This document shows, piece by piece, positions 54,560-64,000 of a DNA stretch of 64,000 nt. How positions within the stretch are numbered: the first letter of the stretch is position 1; the number at the start of each line of letters is the position of its first letter. The stretch lies in contig NC_021592.1 in NCBI RefSeq assembly GCF_000152265.2, forward strand, positions 1,178,001 to 1,242,000. Reading direction: 5' to 3'. Made by a program: the position numbers and the translations under genes. This DNA comes from Ferroplasma acidarmanus Fer1. GTDB lineage: Archaea > Thermoplasmatota > Thermoplasmata > Thermoplasmatales > Thermoplasmataceae. The notes beneath the pieces are model-generated. The model did not search any database. It saw only the letters and a list, made by a program, of their open reading frames with translations, and was not told the origin of the DNA.

Positions 54560-55495
54560 TTATTCGTTATACTGGGTAATTGCTATGGTTCCCAGATCAG
54601 CCCCATTTTTTAAGGCCTTTAAAATCCTGACCGGCCTTTTCATAGATTTCATCTCTTCCCTCACAGCTAACCTCAGGGGGTGGAACAGGTCTTCTCCCTC
54701 AAGCGATAAGCCTCCGCCTATAATAATGGCCTGCGGGTCGAAGATATTTATGATATTCACTATGCCCACGGCGAGATAATATATAGTTTCCTCGACTATT
54801 AACTGTGCAAACATATCACCCGCTCTCCTGGCGGCAAAAATCTTTTTTGCATCTATATCTGCAGGATTCATATCAGAAAATATTGTGGAATTTTTAACTT
54901 CACTTATATTCTCTATCACTCTCCTTGCCATGCCTTTCCCGCTTGCAATAGCTTCCAGGCATCCTCTTCTGCCACATCCGCAAATAGGCCCGTTGGGAAG
55001 TATAACCATATGACCGAGCTCACCGGCCATTCCATGGCTTCCCTTATAGAGTTTGTTGTCTATGAATATTCCCCCTCCGATTCCGGTACTCAATGTAATA
55101 TATACAAAATTAGAGAAATTCTTTGCAGCGCCATATAACTTTTCGGCTATGGTGGATGCAGAAGCGTCGTTTTGAAGGTATACATCTACATTAAAGTGTT
55201 TACGTATACTGTCTGTTATGTTATAATTTTTTAATCCAATAATATTTGGTGATGAAATAATGGTGCCTGTTTTCGAATCAACCGGCCCTGCAAATATAAT
55301 TCCTATCTTCGATACCTTTTCAATGCCAGCTTTTTTAATTAATTCATCGCCCATGGATATTAACTGGTCAGTTATGCCCGATTTTCCGTAGTCTTTCATA
55401 GTCCTCCTTGTTATTTTTTTCATTATCCGGCCGGTCCCATCACCTATAACAGCAGAAATTTTTGTGCCACCAACATCGTAGCCAAGTATGTACAT
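54560..55495 (-). CDS. ROK-family sugar kinase
   Basis: 311 residues. The phosphate motif ILGYDVGGTKISAVIGDG, the second ATP motif TLSTGIGGGIFIDNKLYKGSHGMAGELGH with the catalytic Asp in LQNDASAS, and the zinc motif CGCGRRGCLEA are intact. Likely an ATP-dependent glucokinase or N-acetylhexosamine kinase; the substrate is not decidable. Thermoplasmatales mostly use a non-phosphorylated Entner-Doudoroff path, so it may serve another sugar. The flanking gaps (54339-54559 and 55496-55719) hold no gene. Confidence 0.87.
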   Translation of the reverse strand: MYILGYDVGGTKISAVIGDGTGRIMKKITRRTMKDYGKSGITDQLISMGDELIKKAGIEKVSKIGIIFAGPVDSKTGTIISSPNIIGLKNYNITDSIRKHFNVDVYLQNDASASTIAEKLYGAAKNFSNFVYITLSTGIGGGIFIDNKLYKGSHGMAGELGHMVILPNGPICGCGRRGCLEAIASGKGMARRVIENISEVKNSTIFSDMNPADIDAKKIFAARRAGDMFAQLIVEETIYYLAVGIVNIINIFDPQAIIIGGGLSLEGEDLFHPLRLAVREEMKSMKRPVRILKALKNGADLGTIAITQYNE

Positions 55496-55719
55496 TATGT
55501 GTATATTTTTAGATTACATATAAATATAATCAATAAGCCACTTATAGTATCATAAAAAAAGTATCCTCTGAAGTTTTTGCCAGGGTAACAGAAATTACAG
55601 GTTTATACTATCAGGTTTAAAGATCAAAGAAATAATAGTCTCTAATGTGGATGTTAACATGGTTAAAGAAAACTATAAACGTATATTTCTAAATCCCACA
55701 CCATTATATACTGTGAATA

Positions 55720-57030
55720 TCAAATTTTCTTGACAATTAAGGTAAGCCCCTTTCTTTCTATTATAACAACTTTTTCGCTTCTGTTGACATCAACTCCTAT
55801 ATTGATGGCTTCCCATTGGACTCCATCAATCATTACAAATCCTTTCTCATTTCGCTTCATGGGTGTTACAACATCAGCACTGTGTCCTTTTAAGGATTCG
55901 GCACCTGTGTATATTTCTCTCCTCTGTGATTTTAATATCTTGCTAATATAAATGATCAGAAGTATTCCTATAAGAATTATTGCAATGGAGAACATGTAAA
56001 AACTTTCTCCAAACGGTGCAGGCGAATATCCCGGGCTTGAGGTTCCATATGAAGACGCAAGAAAATAGATTCCCGCAATGCCCGTAATTAATCCTGATAA
56101 AAGGGCTATTCCATGGTTAGTTTTAAATTCCAGAAATATTAAAATTCCTGCAAGGAGAAGTAAAATCAGGCCGAATATTGAAGCATTTATTATATCCGCT
56201 CCAAGCAAGCCAAGCCCTATCATAACCACCCCTATTACAGACAGAACTATTGTTCCATGATAAAGGTCAAGAAATACTGCCACAATTCCTATAAGTATGA
56301 AGATTCCGGCGATCAGCGGATTGGCTATAAAGCCCAGAAAATTATCATAGACACTCTGGTGAACATATTCTTTTCCATATGCGCTCAGGTTCAACCCTGC
56401 CAGCATCGCATTCATCGAAGCAAAATTTCCATCTGATAATTTTATGTTTGATGCCTGGGCAGAAGAATACTCGGAATCATTTAACACCATACTGCTGGCA
56501 GCAGTCCCATTTCTATTATGTGCCAGTGCCATTGATTCCATAACATGCCCCATCTGGATAATATCATTCTGTTCCTGGGTGGATGTACCGCCGACAAGGT
56601 CAGGCTGCGAGAGCCCGATCATAGTCCCTGGTGCCATGTAAAGCCCGGTTGCATCCATTGTTACATAGGTTGCTGTATATGTGGCAGATCCACCGGGCAG
56701 GACATATGCGTATACATTAATTCCTTTATTCTCGGTTGAATTTATGTATTTATCAATATCCAGTGCCTGCTGAAGCATTCCTCCACCGGCATCAACGCTT
56801 ATAATTACAGCTTTCACACTGGAATTATCTATATTTGAAAGTTCTGACCTGAACATATTTGTTGTACCTGCACTCACTGTTCCCGTCAGGTTTATAAAAA
56901 GTACTACTTTGCCATTGCCAGCCTTATACGAATTTTCTGTTTGCCCTGTAGAATGCCCGGCCGATGAAGCTACCATTAGAAGGAAAATAAAAATTATAAG
57001 GACTATTATAAGCCCCTTTGGCTTTGTCAT
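55720..57030 (-). CDS. NfeD-like membrane protein with a degenerate ClpP-type protease domain
   Basis: 436 residues: signal or anchor helix (5-24), ClpP-fold domain (about 40-215), four to five helices (250-365), and a C-terminal OB (NfeD) domain (about 385-436). It matches membrane-bound stomatin-operon proteases in layout. In the active site, PGGSATYTATY replaces the usual P-x-G-x-AASAG-x-Y, so Tyr118 stands where the catalytic Ser is expected. The protein may thus be inactive, or the nucleophile is a nearby Thr. No stomatin gene is adjacent. Role: probably membrane protein turnover or a scaffold. Confidence 0.78.
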   Translation of the reverse strand: MTKPKGLIIVLIIFIFLLMVASSAGHSTGQTENSYKAGNGKVVLFINLTGTVSAGTTNMFRSELSNIDNSSVKAVIISVDAGGGMLQQALDIDKYINSTENKGINVYAYVLPGGSATYTATYVTMDATGLYMAPGTMIGLSQPDLVGGTSTQEQNDIIQMGHVMESMALAHNRNGTAASSMVLNDSEYSSAQASNIKLSDGNFASMNAMLAGLNLSAYGKEYVHQSVYDNFLGFIANPLIAGIFILIGIVAVFLDLYHGTIVLSVIGVVMIGLGLLGADIINASIFGLILLLLAGILIFLEFKTNHGIALLSGLITGIAGIYFLASSYGTSSPGYSPAPFGESFYMFSIAIILIGILLIIYISKILKSQRREIYTGAESLKGHSADVVTPMKRNEKGFVMIDGVQWEAINIGVDVNRSEKVVIIERKGLTLIVKKI

Positions 57031-57100
57031 TAAATGTATAATAGATTTAAACTATTATATTTTACTTTCAATAGAATAATTATAAAAATAAAGCGGCAGT

Positions 57101-58246
57101 TTAAATTTTTTCAAGGGCATTTTCAAAATCCTGCAATAAATCTTCTGAATCCTCTATTCCAACTGAAAGCCTTACAAGGTTGTCCGTGATTCCTGATGCT
57201 TTCCTTTCTTCAGGTGATAGTGCTTTATGTGTCCCTTCAACAGGAATGGATATCAGGCTTTCTACGCCCCCGAGGCTTACTGCATATTTCGGAATATTAA
57301 GATTTTTTATCAATTTATGTGAATTTTCTATTCCACCCTTTACCTTAAATGACACCATTCCACCATAACCCTTCAGGTTTTTCTCAGCAACATCGAAATA
57401 TTCACTATTTTTGAGACCCGGGTAATAAACCTCCTCTATTCTACTAGACTCGTTTAATACTTTTGCAAGTTCCATTGCATTTTTATTATGCCTTTCCATC
57501 CTTAATCCCAGGGTTTTCAATCCCCTGTATGCAAGAAAAGCCTGAAATGCATCAGGCGTTCCCCCAAAAGTTTTTCTGTAAAAATCAAGGTTATCATAGT
57601 TATCATTGAAGCCCGCAAGCCCTATCAAAAGGTCCGAATGCCCTGATATGTACTTTGTCCCGCTATGCAACGCCATATCCGCCCCCAGTGAAACAGGATT
57701 CTGGTTGTATGGGGTGGCAAAGGTTGCATCCACCATGAGTTTTATTCCCTCCTCCTTACAGATTCTGGAGAGGTTTACAATATCAGGTACTTCCAGCAGT
57801 GGGTTAGTAATTGATTCCAGATAAAGCAGTTTATAATTTTTATTTTTAAAATCCAGTCTATTCAGGTCATTGACAGATGTAAAATCAACATTGATTTTAT
57901 ACTGTGGCAGAACTTTTGAGAAAAAACCAAATGTTTGCCCGTAGAGTTCATTGAGCGCAAGTACAGAGTCGCCACTCTTCAGGTATGGCATGATGCTTGA
58001 GGTTATAGCTGCCATGCCCGTTGAAAAGGCAAAAGCATGTTCTGTTTTCTCAAGGTCTGCATACTTTTTTTCAAAGGATTCAACTGTAGGGTTGCCCCAT
58101 CTTGAATAGATATATTTGCCGGCTACGCCACTCTCAGGGAACTCGAAGGTTGAATTTTCAAAAATAGGCGTTACAACGTTTCCAACACCTTCTATTTCCA
58201 TGTCTCCGGAATGGACACATCTAGAATTAAAGCCATTGTTGTTCAT
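57101..58246 (-). CDS. Cystathionine gamma-synthase/lyase family PLP enzyme
   Basis: 381 residues. The PLP lysine is in LHSGTKYISGHSDLL, with VDATFATPYNQNPVSLGAD before it, and SGMAAIT (as STGMAAITSS) and YSRWGNPTVESFE near the N-terminus complete the Cys/Met-metabolism signature. It could make cystathionine from an activated homoserine, or split cystathionine or methionine. The split MetE genes 5 kb away and this enzyme are consistent with methionine synthesis. Confidence 0.87.
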   Translation of the reverse strand: MNNNGFNSRCVHSGDMEIEGVGNVVTPIFENSTFEFPESGVAGKYIYSRWGNPTVESFEKKYADLEKTEHAFAFSTGMAAITSSIMPYLKSGDSVLALNELYGQTFGFFSKVLPQYKINVDFTSVNDLNRLDFKNKNYKLLYLESITNPLLEVPDIVNLSRICKEEGIKLMVDATFATPYNQNPVSLGADMALHSGTKYISGHSDLLIGLAGFNDNYDNLDFYRKTFGGTPDAFQAFLAYRGLKTLGLRMERHNKNAMELAKVLNESSRIEEVYYPGLKNSEYFDVAEKNLKGYGGMVSFKVKGGIENSHKLIKNLNIPKYAVSLGGVESLISIPVEGTHKALSPEERKASGITDNLVRLSVGIEDSEDLLQDFENALEKI

Positions 58247-58362
58247 AAATATACGTATAATTAATTAAATATTAATCTTTGTAATATCCTGAATATAATA
58301 ACAGGACATGTTAAAATTCCAAAAAGTTAAAAAATTTAATAATAGATGAATATACCATAAAG

Positions 58363-59646
58363 ATGAGAACTTATATAGCCGATATAAAAACACTTGATGA
58401 TGGATCGGATGTAACGATAAAAGGCTGGGTACAGGAAACAAGAAAAATTAAAAACCTCATGTTTATAATTATGAGGGACAATACCGGGAGCATTCAGGTA
58501 ACAGCAAAAAAGGATAGTATGAAGAATTATGACCAGCTCTATGACATAACAAGAGAATCCGTAATTTCTGTGTATGGAACTTTGAATAAAAAAAGTATCA
58601 GCAAATCAGGTATGGAAATCCAGGGAATTGAAATAGAGATACTTTCTATAGCCGACACACCGCTTCCACTTGGTGTTATTGACCGTGTTTCCGCTGATTT
58701 TGATACGCGCCTTAACAATAGATTTCTTGATTTAAGAAAGCCGGAACATCTCCTGATATTCCAGTTCGAAAGCCAGCTCCTGTTTGGAATAAGGGAGTTT
58801 ATGAATAAAGAAAATTTTATCGAGGTACATACACCAAAGATAGTTGCAGCTGCAACTGAAGGCGGAGCGGACCTCTTCAGGGTCGAGTACTTTGAGAAAA
58901 ATGCTTTTCTTAACCAGTCCCCGCAACTTTATAAGGAAATACTTATAGCTTCCGGCTTTGATAAGGTATTCGAAGTAGGGCCTGCATTCAGGGCAGAAAA
59001 GGAAAATACAGTAAGGCATCTGAACGAATTTACATCAATAGATATGGAAGCCGCATTTATCGATGACAAAAAGGCAATGGAATACCTTGAAAATGCAATT
59101 TCCTATGCAGTGAATAGAAACATTGACCTGATGCATACAAAGCTTGAGGAATATGGCTACCATCTGGAGAAAATCGAAACGCCTTTCCCGAGGATAAGCT
59201 ATGAAGATGGCATTGAATACCTGAATGATCACGGGTTAAAACTGAATTTCGGTGATGACTTTTCGCCCGAAGCTAATAAAATACTTGCGGAGAAGTTCAA
59301 CGGGTTTTACTTTATTACTGGCTGGCCCTCCGATATGAGGCCTTTCTATACACATCCGGATACAAATCCGGCTTTGACAAAATCATTTGACCTGCAGTTA
59401 AATGATATAGAGGTAACGTCCGGAGCCCAGAGGATCCATAATTACAAAATGCTTGAAGATAACTTCATGAAAAAGGGATTAAACAAAAATGATTTCGAAT
59501 TTTACGAAAAAGCATTCAAATTTGGGATGCCACCACATGCCGGATGGGGACTCGGCCTTGAACGGCTGGTGATGAATCTCCTCCATTTAAACAACGTTAG
59601 GGAATCTACATTATTTCCTAGGGACAGAACCCGCCTTTCTCCCTGA
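58363..59646 (+). CDS. aspS: Aspartyl-tRNA synthetase (archaeal type)
   Basis: 427 residues. OB anticodon domain (about 15-100) then a class II core: AATEGGADLFRVEYF, motif 2 FRAEKENTVRHLNEFTSID and motif 3 GWGLGLERLVMNLL. The short form without the bacterial GAD insert is typical of archaea. Whether it is non-discriminating (also charging tRNA-Asn) cannot be settled by eye. It is a single gene with a short leader. Confidence 0.94.
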   Translation: MRTYIADIKTLDDGSDVTIKGWVQETRKIKNLMFIIMRDNTGSIQVTAKKDSMKNYDQLYDITRESVISVYGTLNKKSISKSGMEIQGIEIEILSIADTPLPLGVIDRVSADFDTRLNNRFLDLRKPEHLLIFQFESQLLFGIREFMNKENFIEVHTPKIVAAATEGGADLFRVEYFEKNAFLNQSPQLYKEILIASGFDKVFEVGPAFRAEKENTVRHLNEFTSIDMEAAFIDDKKAMEYLENAISYAVNRNIDLMHTKLEEYGYHLEKIETPFPRISYEDGIEYLNDHGLKLNFGDDFSPEANKILAEKFNGFYFITGWPSDMRPFYTHPDTNPALTKSFDLQLNDIEVTSGAQRIHNYKMLEDNFMKKGLNKNDFEFYEKAFKFGMPPHAGWGLGLERLVMNLLHLNNVRESTLFPRDRTRLSP

Positions 59647-59742
59647 ATTATTTTTTTCCTCTCTCCATATATCTTTTTCTAAATCTTCATAGCTGGCTAC
59701 TTCATCTAATTCGTCCTTTCCTTTCTTTCTATATAATGACAT
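59611..59742 (-). CDS. Small charged ORF, 43 residues
   Basis: Starts MSLYRKKGKDELDEV and ends SVPRK, overlapping the end of aspS by 36 bp on the other strand. A TATA-like TTTATATAC lies about 30 bp upstream, which fits the leaderless promoters of this genome. Highly Lys/Glu-rich with no cysteine or hydrophobic segment. It might be real, but coding status is not proved. The stretch 59743-60013 holds nothing else. Confidence 0.35.
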   Translation of the reverse strand: MSLYRKKGKDELDEVASYEDLEKDIWREEKNNSGRKAGSVPRK

Positions 59743-60013
59743 TAGGAAGACCAATTAATATATTGTAATAATAGTATATAAATTTTTGGTAATAGAACCA
59801 CGGCATATGCAGTTTACCATTACCCGGGCTAATGGATACTGGTTTTACATTTTTTGCTTTTATCTACTAATTTTATGAAACAGTTTCATATGAAATATTA
59901 TTTACTTTACAGGAAACAAAAATAAGTTCTGGTGCTTTTATCAGTTTAATACCGATATAAAAATTAATTTAAAAAACAAAAAATATCATATCCAGAGAAC
60001 CATAAAAAATTGC

Positions 60014-60295
60014 CTATTTTTGTAATGCACCTCGCTGCCTGTTTAATATAACTATAGTTGGAGTTATCCTGTATTTTGATTTTGATATTCTTTCTATTGA
60101 TATTATTGCGGATTTTTTGTCTGTGTTTGCAAAGAATTTGTTGATTTCCTTTGATAGGCTTCTGTTGATAATTAACTCGACATATATTGGGTTTCCCAGG
60201 CTATAATATGTAGCTATTACCGAACCCTCCTTTACGTTCTCTATGTCAGACCTTTCTATTTCGAAATCACATTTTTCTCCTATTTCTATTTTCAA
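60014..60295 (-). CDS. Small protein, unknown
   Basis: 93 residues, alternating hydrophobic and charged as in a compact beta-rich fold (KEGSVIATYYSLGNPIYVELIINRS; KSAIISIERISKSKYRITPTIVIL). No motif or membrane part. Low-complexity AT-rich flanks on both sides. Perhaps a protein restricted to the order Thermoplasmatales. Confidence 0.5.
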   Translation of the reverse strand: MKIEIGEKCDFEIERSDIENVKEGSVIATYYSLGNPIYVELIINRSLSKEINKFFANTDKKSAIISIERISKSKYRITPTIVILNRQRGALQK

Positions 60296-60529
60296 GTCTC
60301 TTACCTTAATATTACATAAAAAAGAGAACTATATAACCTTTTCTAATATACTTTCATGTCAAATTAAATATATATGTAAACACAAAAAATTATTTATTTC
60401 AAAAATGAAAATAAAAACGAATTTATGTAATAATTCTCCTGTATAATTCTCATTCAGGTATGAAATTTGGATTATAAATTAATTATTTAACTTCAGTTAT
60501 TATAATTATTTGAAAGTGTGTGCATGACA

Positions 60530-61192
60530 TTATCTCTCTAAATATACAAAGTAATTGCCAATATCATATGGTTTAAGGTCTATTATTTCTTTAACCTTAA
60601 AATCCTTTATTTCCCTTATTGCAGAATTAACAATGCTCTTTTCCGGCCTGTTAGAGGATATAGCCCTTGCCTTTATTATTAACATGGCTTTTTCAGCGTT
60701 TTTAAATTTCTTTGAATTTTCATTGAATATTTGAATCTGGTTCCTCTGTGCAATATCCTGGTATATAACGTCGGGCCCGTCAATTAAAAATTCATACTTT
60801 TCCGGCAGGTTCGCATCTTCCAGGATAGGGTATATGTTGTTTCTTTTTTCTGCCAGAGTGTATAATTTAACAAATGAATCGTAAGAAAACTCAACAGCAA
60901 ATACCATTCCCCTGAAACAAATATCCGATACATGGCTTACGGTTGTACCGGTTGACGCACCGAGATAGAGTACGGATGAGTCGTCCTTTAATGGCATGGA
61001 CTTAAACCCTTTAAGCAATGCTGCACCTAGTTTGCTCCTTCTTGGATCCCATTCCCTTAAATAAAAACCGCCAGATTTTTTAATTTTTTCTCCATAAATT
61101 GACTGGTTAAAACCGCTTACAGTGAATATTTTACCTCTGTCATTAACTATTCGCCTGTTATTTATCTGTAATGGCTGGGCATGCTTTTTCAT
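60530..61192 (-). CDS. flpA: Fibrillarin-like 2'-O-methyltransferase
   Basis: 220 residues. Small N-terminal domain, GGFYLREWDPRRSKLGAALLKG, the SAM motif VLYLGASTGTTVSHVSDI, and VYQDIAQRNQIQIF in the middle are diagnostic. It is the catalytic subunit of C/D box RNPs, methylating rRNA and tRNA. The usual partner Nop5 is not next to it here. The gap 61193-61444 holds AT-rich DNA only. Confidence 0.94.
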   Translation of the reverse strand: MKKHAQPLQINNRRIVNDRGKIFTVSGFNQSIYGEKIKKSGGFYLREWDPRRSKLGAALLKGFKSMPLKDDSSVLYLGASTGTTVSHVSDICFRGMVFAVEFSYDSFVKLYTLAEKRNNIYPILEDANLPEKYEFLIDGPDVIYQDIAQRNQIQIFNENSKKFKNAEKAMLIIKARAISSNRPEKSIVNSAIREIKDFKVKEIIDLKPYDIGNYFVYLER

Positions 61193-61444
61193 ATGTCTTT
61201 ATATCTATTGAAAATAAATAATTTCCCTAATTTTTGAATGCAGAAGTTCTATCAATAATTGAAATTTTTCTTACTGTATCTACCTTCCACCTGCAAACTA
61301 TTCAAATCAACAATAATAACAGAAGTAGATAAGGTTGAACTTCCATTGTTCCCCATGAAATTTTAACAATTAATATGTATCAGATCCTATTCGTTATTAT
61401 CCCTGAAATGGGAAAAACTATATTTTAGTAGGGCATATATATCT

Positions 61445-61897
61445 ATGAACTGTGAAATGTGTGGGGTATCCAGTGATAAATTAATTAAGGTAAAGATATC
61501 AGGTGCCATATTGAATGTATGCCCGCAATGTGCGAAGTTTGGAGAACCTGTTGAAGAAAAGAAATTGAACAAAATAAGTGAAAACGTTACAATAAAATTC
61601 CCTGAAAAGAAGATAAATGTGGTTACATACAAGAAACCATTCAAAAAGCCTGTAACAACAAAAAAACCGGTACACAGGGAAAATGTGGAGGAACTGGATG
61701 TTGTTGAAGATTATGCTGATCTGATAAAGGCCAAAAGGGAAGAAATGAACATGACCCAGGATGAACTTGCAAAGAAGATATTCGAGCGGAAGAATGTATT
61801 ATCCAATATAGAAAGAGGGGAATTATTACCAGATATAGCAACCGCAAGGAAACTTGAGAAAGTTCTCAATATTAAACTCCTTGAAAAAAATGAATAA
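61445..61897 (+). CDS. MBF1-like transcription/translation factor
   Basis: 150 residues. An N-terminal zinc-ribbon-like part (CEMC, CPQC) is followed by a Lys-rich linker (about 45-90) and a C-terminal helix-turn-helix (IKAKREEMNMTQDELAKKIFERKNVLSNIERGELLPDIATARKLEKVL). This is the archaeal multiprotein bridging factor 1 architecture. Archaeal MBF1 binds the small ribosomal subunit. Single gene with a short AT-rich promoter. Confidence 0.9.
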   Translation: MNCEMCGVSSDKLIKVKISGAILNVCPQCAKFGEPVEEKKLNKISENVTIKFPEKKINVVTYKKPFKKPVTTKKPVHRENVEELDVVEDYADLIKAKREEMNMTQDELAKKIFERKNVLSNIERGELLPDIATARKLEKVLNIKLLEKNE

Positions 61898-62028
61898 TAT
61901 GTGAATGGTTAAATATCCGGCGTTAAGACAGAAATTTAACAATTATTTAATTTTAACTCGCATTATATTGCATTGGACCAGTAGTGCTACGTTTATAACC
62001 TTAATATACATTGAAATAATTATCTCTG

Positions 62029-62547
62029 ATGTATTTAGATTTAGTTATTTCACAGTCAGAACATAACATACTATTTTTGATTCTTCTCTCCATACACGTT
62101 CTTTCAGCTATAACATTTGTAGGAGGATCCATATTTATATGGTTGATACTGTGGCCTGCATCATACAAAATGAACGATGATAAGTTGAGGACCCGGCTTC
62201 TGGGTTTTGTGGGGCACAGATTTGCATTCTGGACTAATTTAACCCTGGGCCTGCTTATCCTGACAGGGTTATTGATGACCTACCGGTATGTGCTAAATCC
62301 TTCTCTATACTTTCAAAGCACTGGCGGTGAATTGCTTTTCTCTGCAGAAATATTGATAATAGCCATGGTTATTATTATGTACGGAAATAATATTTACCAC
62401 GGGAAACTCATCGTCCGGTTAAACGAGCAGGGTAAACTGGAAGAGGTTAAGAAAATAAGAAAAGTGACACATATATATTCTATGATAACCATGGTATTAT
62501 TAATCATCATAGTTTTATTGATGGTATCTATAACTGTTTACCACTGA
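62029..62547 (+). CDS. CopD-like membrane protein
   Basis: 172 residues and four hydrophobic helices (about 12-42, 58-85, 100-122, 148-170). HVLSAITFVGGSIFIWLILWPASY at helix 1 and THIYSMITMVLL in helix 4 carry the His residues found in CopD/DUF2269-type proteins, linked to copper or haem in membranes. Exact role open. It lies between MBF1 and the convergent ribosomal genes. Confidence 0.65.
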   Translation: MYLDLVISQSEHNILFLILLSIHVLSAITFVGGSIFIWLILWPASYKMNDDKLRTRLLGFVGHRFAFWTNLTLGLLILTGLLMTYRYVLNPSLYFQSTGGELLFSAEILIIAMVIIMYGNNIYHGKLIVRLNEQGKLEEVKKIRKVTHIYSMITMVLLIIIVLLMVSITVYH

Positions 62548-62636
62548 TATTACAATTTAACTTCTAAATATCTACTTTGCAGTATGTCTAAAATTTTTTT
62601 ATATCTGAATAAATAAAAAAACAAAAATTTGAAAGA

Positions 62637-63200
62637 TTACCTTGCAGAAGCTGCAACTCTTTCAATTTCTTCCTTTTTGCTTATTGCAAATGAGTTTGCG
62701 TCATTTCTGGCAGCAAGTAGAATCTCATTGGCAAGACAATCCTGGATATGGATTTTATGTTTGAATGATGCCTTCGTAGCTCCCCTGGCTATATTCCTGA
62801 GAGCCTCATCAAGCCTTCTGGATGGAGAAACATCAACTGATTTTGGTACGGCAATTCCACCATACTTTAACCTTGTTACTTCTTCCCTGGGTGCGGAATT
62901 CTCTATTGCAGATACAAGTATCTGAACTGGGTTCTGCTTGGTTTTTGTAGCTATGATATCAAATGCCTGGCTCATTACTTTATATGCTGAATACTTTTTT
63001 CCTGTCCACTTCTCGGTTCTCATCAGGTTATTAAGCAGCCTTTCAATTGTATTGACATTTCTTTTTCCTGACAGATAATTGGAAAACCTTCCGCCAGTAT
63101 CTAAATTAAGATATGATGTTAAATTTATATACGTTGCAAGCCCCTGATCCTTTATCTGTATGCCCGAAACGTCATATTTATTCATTATTAATTGTTCCAT
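62637..63200 (-). CDS. rps7: 30S ribosomal protein S7
   Basis: 187 residues with the archaeal N-terminal extension, [39 protein letters not shown], the rRNA-binding [41 protein letters not shown] region, and the C-terminal [13 protein letters not shown]. It starts assembly of the 3' major domain. It follows rps12 by 4 bp, the standard str-type order. Confidence 0.96.
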   Translation of the reverse strand: MEQLIMNKYDVSGIQIKDQGLATYINLTSYLNLDTGGRFSNYLSGKRNVNTIERLLNNLMRTEKWTGKKYSAYKVMSQAFDIIATKTKQNPVQILVSAIENSAPREEVTRLKYGGIAVPKSVDVSPSRRLDEALRNIARGATKASFKHKIHIQDCLANEILLAARNDANSFAISKKEEIERVAASAR

Positions 63201-63204
63201 GAAA

Positions 63205-63633
63205 TCACCTTACTGTTTTCTCCTTTCTTCCACGCACAAGCTCGTTAAGTGATATGCCATTAACTTTAATGACTTTGAACCTTACTCCGGGTATATCTCC
63301 TTTACTTCTGCCCATTCTTCCGCCTATGCCTTCCACCATAACTTCGTCATGTTCATCTATATAGTTAATTGCTCCATCTCCGGGGGCAAAGGCGGATAAC
63401 TGCCTTCCATTTTTTATTAACTGTATTTTGACACATTTTCTAATTCCGGAGTTGGGCTGCTTAGCCTCTATTCCTACCTTCTCTATAACTATGCCCTTGG
63501 CCTGTGGGGACCCTTCAAGGGGATCGCTTTTCCTTCTAAGATCAAGCATTCTCCTCTTATAATCACGATCCGACCACGCATAATGTTTCCTTGCTTTCAT
63601 CAATTTTTTTCCTGCATTCATACCATTGGGCAC
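63205..63633 (-). CDS. rps12: 30S ribosomal protein S12
   Basis: 142 residues: [27 protein letters not shown] (archaeal start), then [52 protein letters not shown], the decoding-centre PNS loop. Complete and intact. It precedes rps7 in the operon and follows the YchF-like gene by 4 bp. Confidence 0.96.
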   Translation of the reverse strand: MPNGMNAGKKLMKARKHYAWSDRDYKRRMLDLRRKSDPLEGSPQAKGIVIEKVGIEAKQPNSGIRKCVKIQLIKNGRQLSAFAPGDGAINYIDEHDEVMVEGIGGRMGRSKGDIPGVRFKVIKVNGISLNELVRGRKEKTVR

Positions 63634-63637
63634 TATA

Positions 63638-64000
63638 TCACCTTGAATTTGAAATTATCTTGATAACGTCATTATTTAATAATTTATAATCTTTTCCAAT
63701 TACTCTCTTGGTTCTTCCGTTCACTGCCCTTATAAAGTTCTTTCCTATATCCGTGTGTATTTTATATGCCATATCCAGTGCTGTATCGCCATCCTTCATC
63801 AGGTAAGCATCAGGAAGCACATTGCCATTTTTATCCTCCCATTTTGTTTCATCCAGAACTGGATATACTACAATATACCCCAGTGATTTTATTATTGAAG
63901 TGAGAACATCATAAAATCGCATGATCTCTCCATTCCTGTACTTTTCCTTTATCCTGTTAAGAACGGTTTTCTGGGCTTCTCCAGATTTATCCGTAAAGGT
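63638..64000 (-). CDS. YchF-like GTPase/ATPase, C-terminal part (5' end outside window)
   Basis: The frame is open to the window edge, so the internal ATG at 63922 is not the start. The visible 120 residues end in a TGS domain: [46 protein letters not shown], then [22 protein letters not shown]. The preceding helical part matches archaeal Obg/YchF-type NTPases. They bind the ribosome; the catalytic G domain lies upstream, outside. It seems to be first in a cluster with S12 and S7. Confidence 0.85.
   Translation of the reverse strand, partial: TFTDKSGEAQKTVLNRIKEKYRNGEIMRFYDVLTSIIKSLGYIVVYPVLDETKWEDKNGNVLPDAYLMKDGDTALDMAYKIHTDIGKNFIRAVNGRTKRVIGKDYKLLNNDVIKIISNSR

Overview
The window looks like a chromosome segment of an acidophilic, low-GC euryarchaeon of the Thermoplasmatales (Ferroplasma/Acidiplasma-like). 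The reasons are a Ta0583-type archaeal actin, archaeal ribosomal protein genes (S15, S13-S4-S11-RpoD, S7-S12), MCM, pelota, fibrillarin, Nep1, an MBF1-like factor, a sedolisin acid protease, cell-surface proteins crowded with N-glycosylation sequons, and TATA boxes about 26 bp ahead of start codons (leaderless transcripts). Names rest on motif and sequence recognition only; no database search was run.

Layout. 1-5.1 kb: two secreted, membrane-anchored surface proteins (the first cut by the window edge), a RuvC-like RNase H-fold protein and the actin-like ATPase. 5.4-17.2 kb: a tRNA-Cys followed by an accessory island with a complete-looking type I-B CRISPR-Cas locus (cas6-cas8b-cas7-cas5-cas3-cas4-cas1-cas2 and an array of 8 identical repeats with 7 spacers). 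cas4 is split by a 1270-bp insertion sequence with a clean 9-bp target duplication. The island lies between two decayed copies of another IS in direct orientation, and a near-copy of the tRNA-Cys 3' end sits just past the array. 18.3-23.5 kb: core genes (DUF488, HtpX-like protease, Nep1, aldo/keto reductase, S15, RecJ/DHH nuclease). 23.6-24.9 kb: a second, apparently identical, inverted copy of the IS that broke cas4, with its own 9-bp duplication. 24.9-26.0 kb: a radical SAM protein.

25.99-35.64 kb: a decayed integrative element in tRNA-Thr(GGU). It has an 18-bp direct repeat of the tRNA 3' end at both borders, a tyrosine recombinase next to the intact tRNA, and an 11-bp inverted repeat that would flank the core in the circular form. 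Its cargo is an HsdM fragment, a CDF metal exporter, a small Cys-rich ORF, a membrane protein, a full 2176-bp IS with an 8-bp duplication, several IS remnants and a 5'-truncated MFS transporter.

35.9-64 kb: mostly core genome. It carries ferredoxin, MCM-DUF424, rps13-rps4-rps11-rpoD, a TauE/SafE permease, NAD kinase-JAMM, ubiX-Mut7C-pelota, a giant sedolisin, split MetE, S66 and M20 peptidases, ROK kinase, an NfeD-like protein that seems to lack its catalytic serine, a Cys/Met-metabolism PLP enzyme, AspRS, fibrillarin, MBF1, a CopD-like protein, S7-S12 and the C-terminal end of a YchF-type GTPase cut by the right edge.

The two accessory islands hold nearly all the mobile DNA; the flanking core genes are compact, with short or overlapping junctions.
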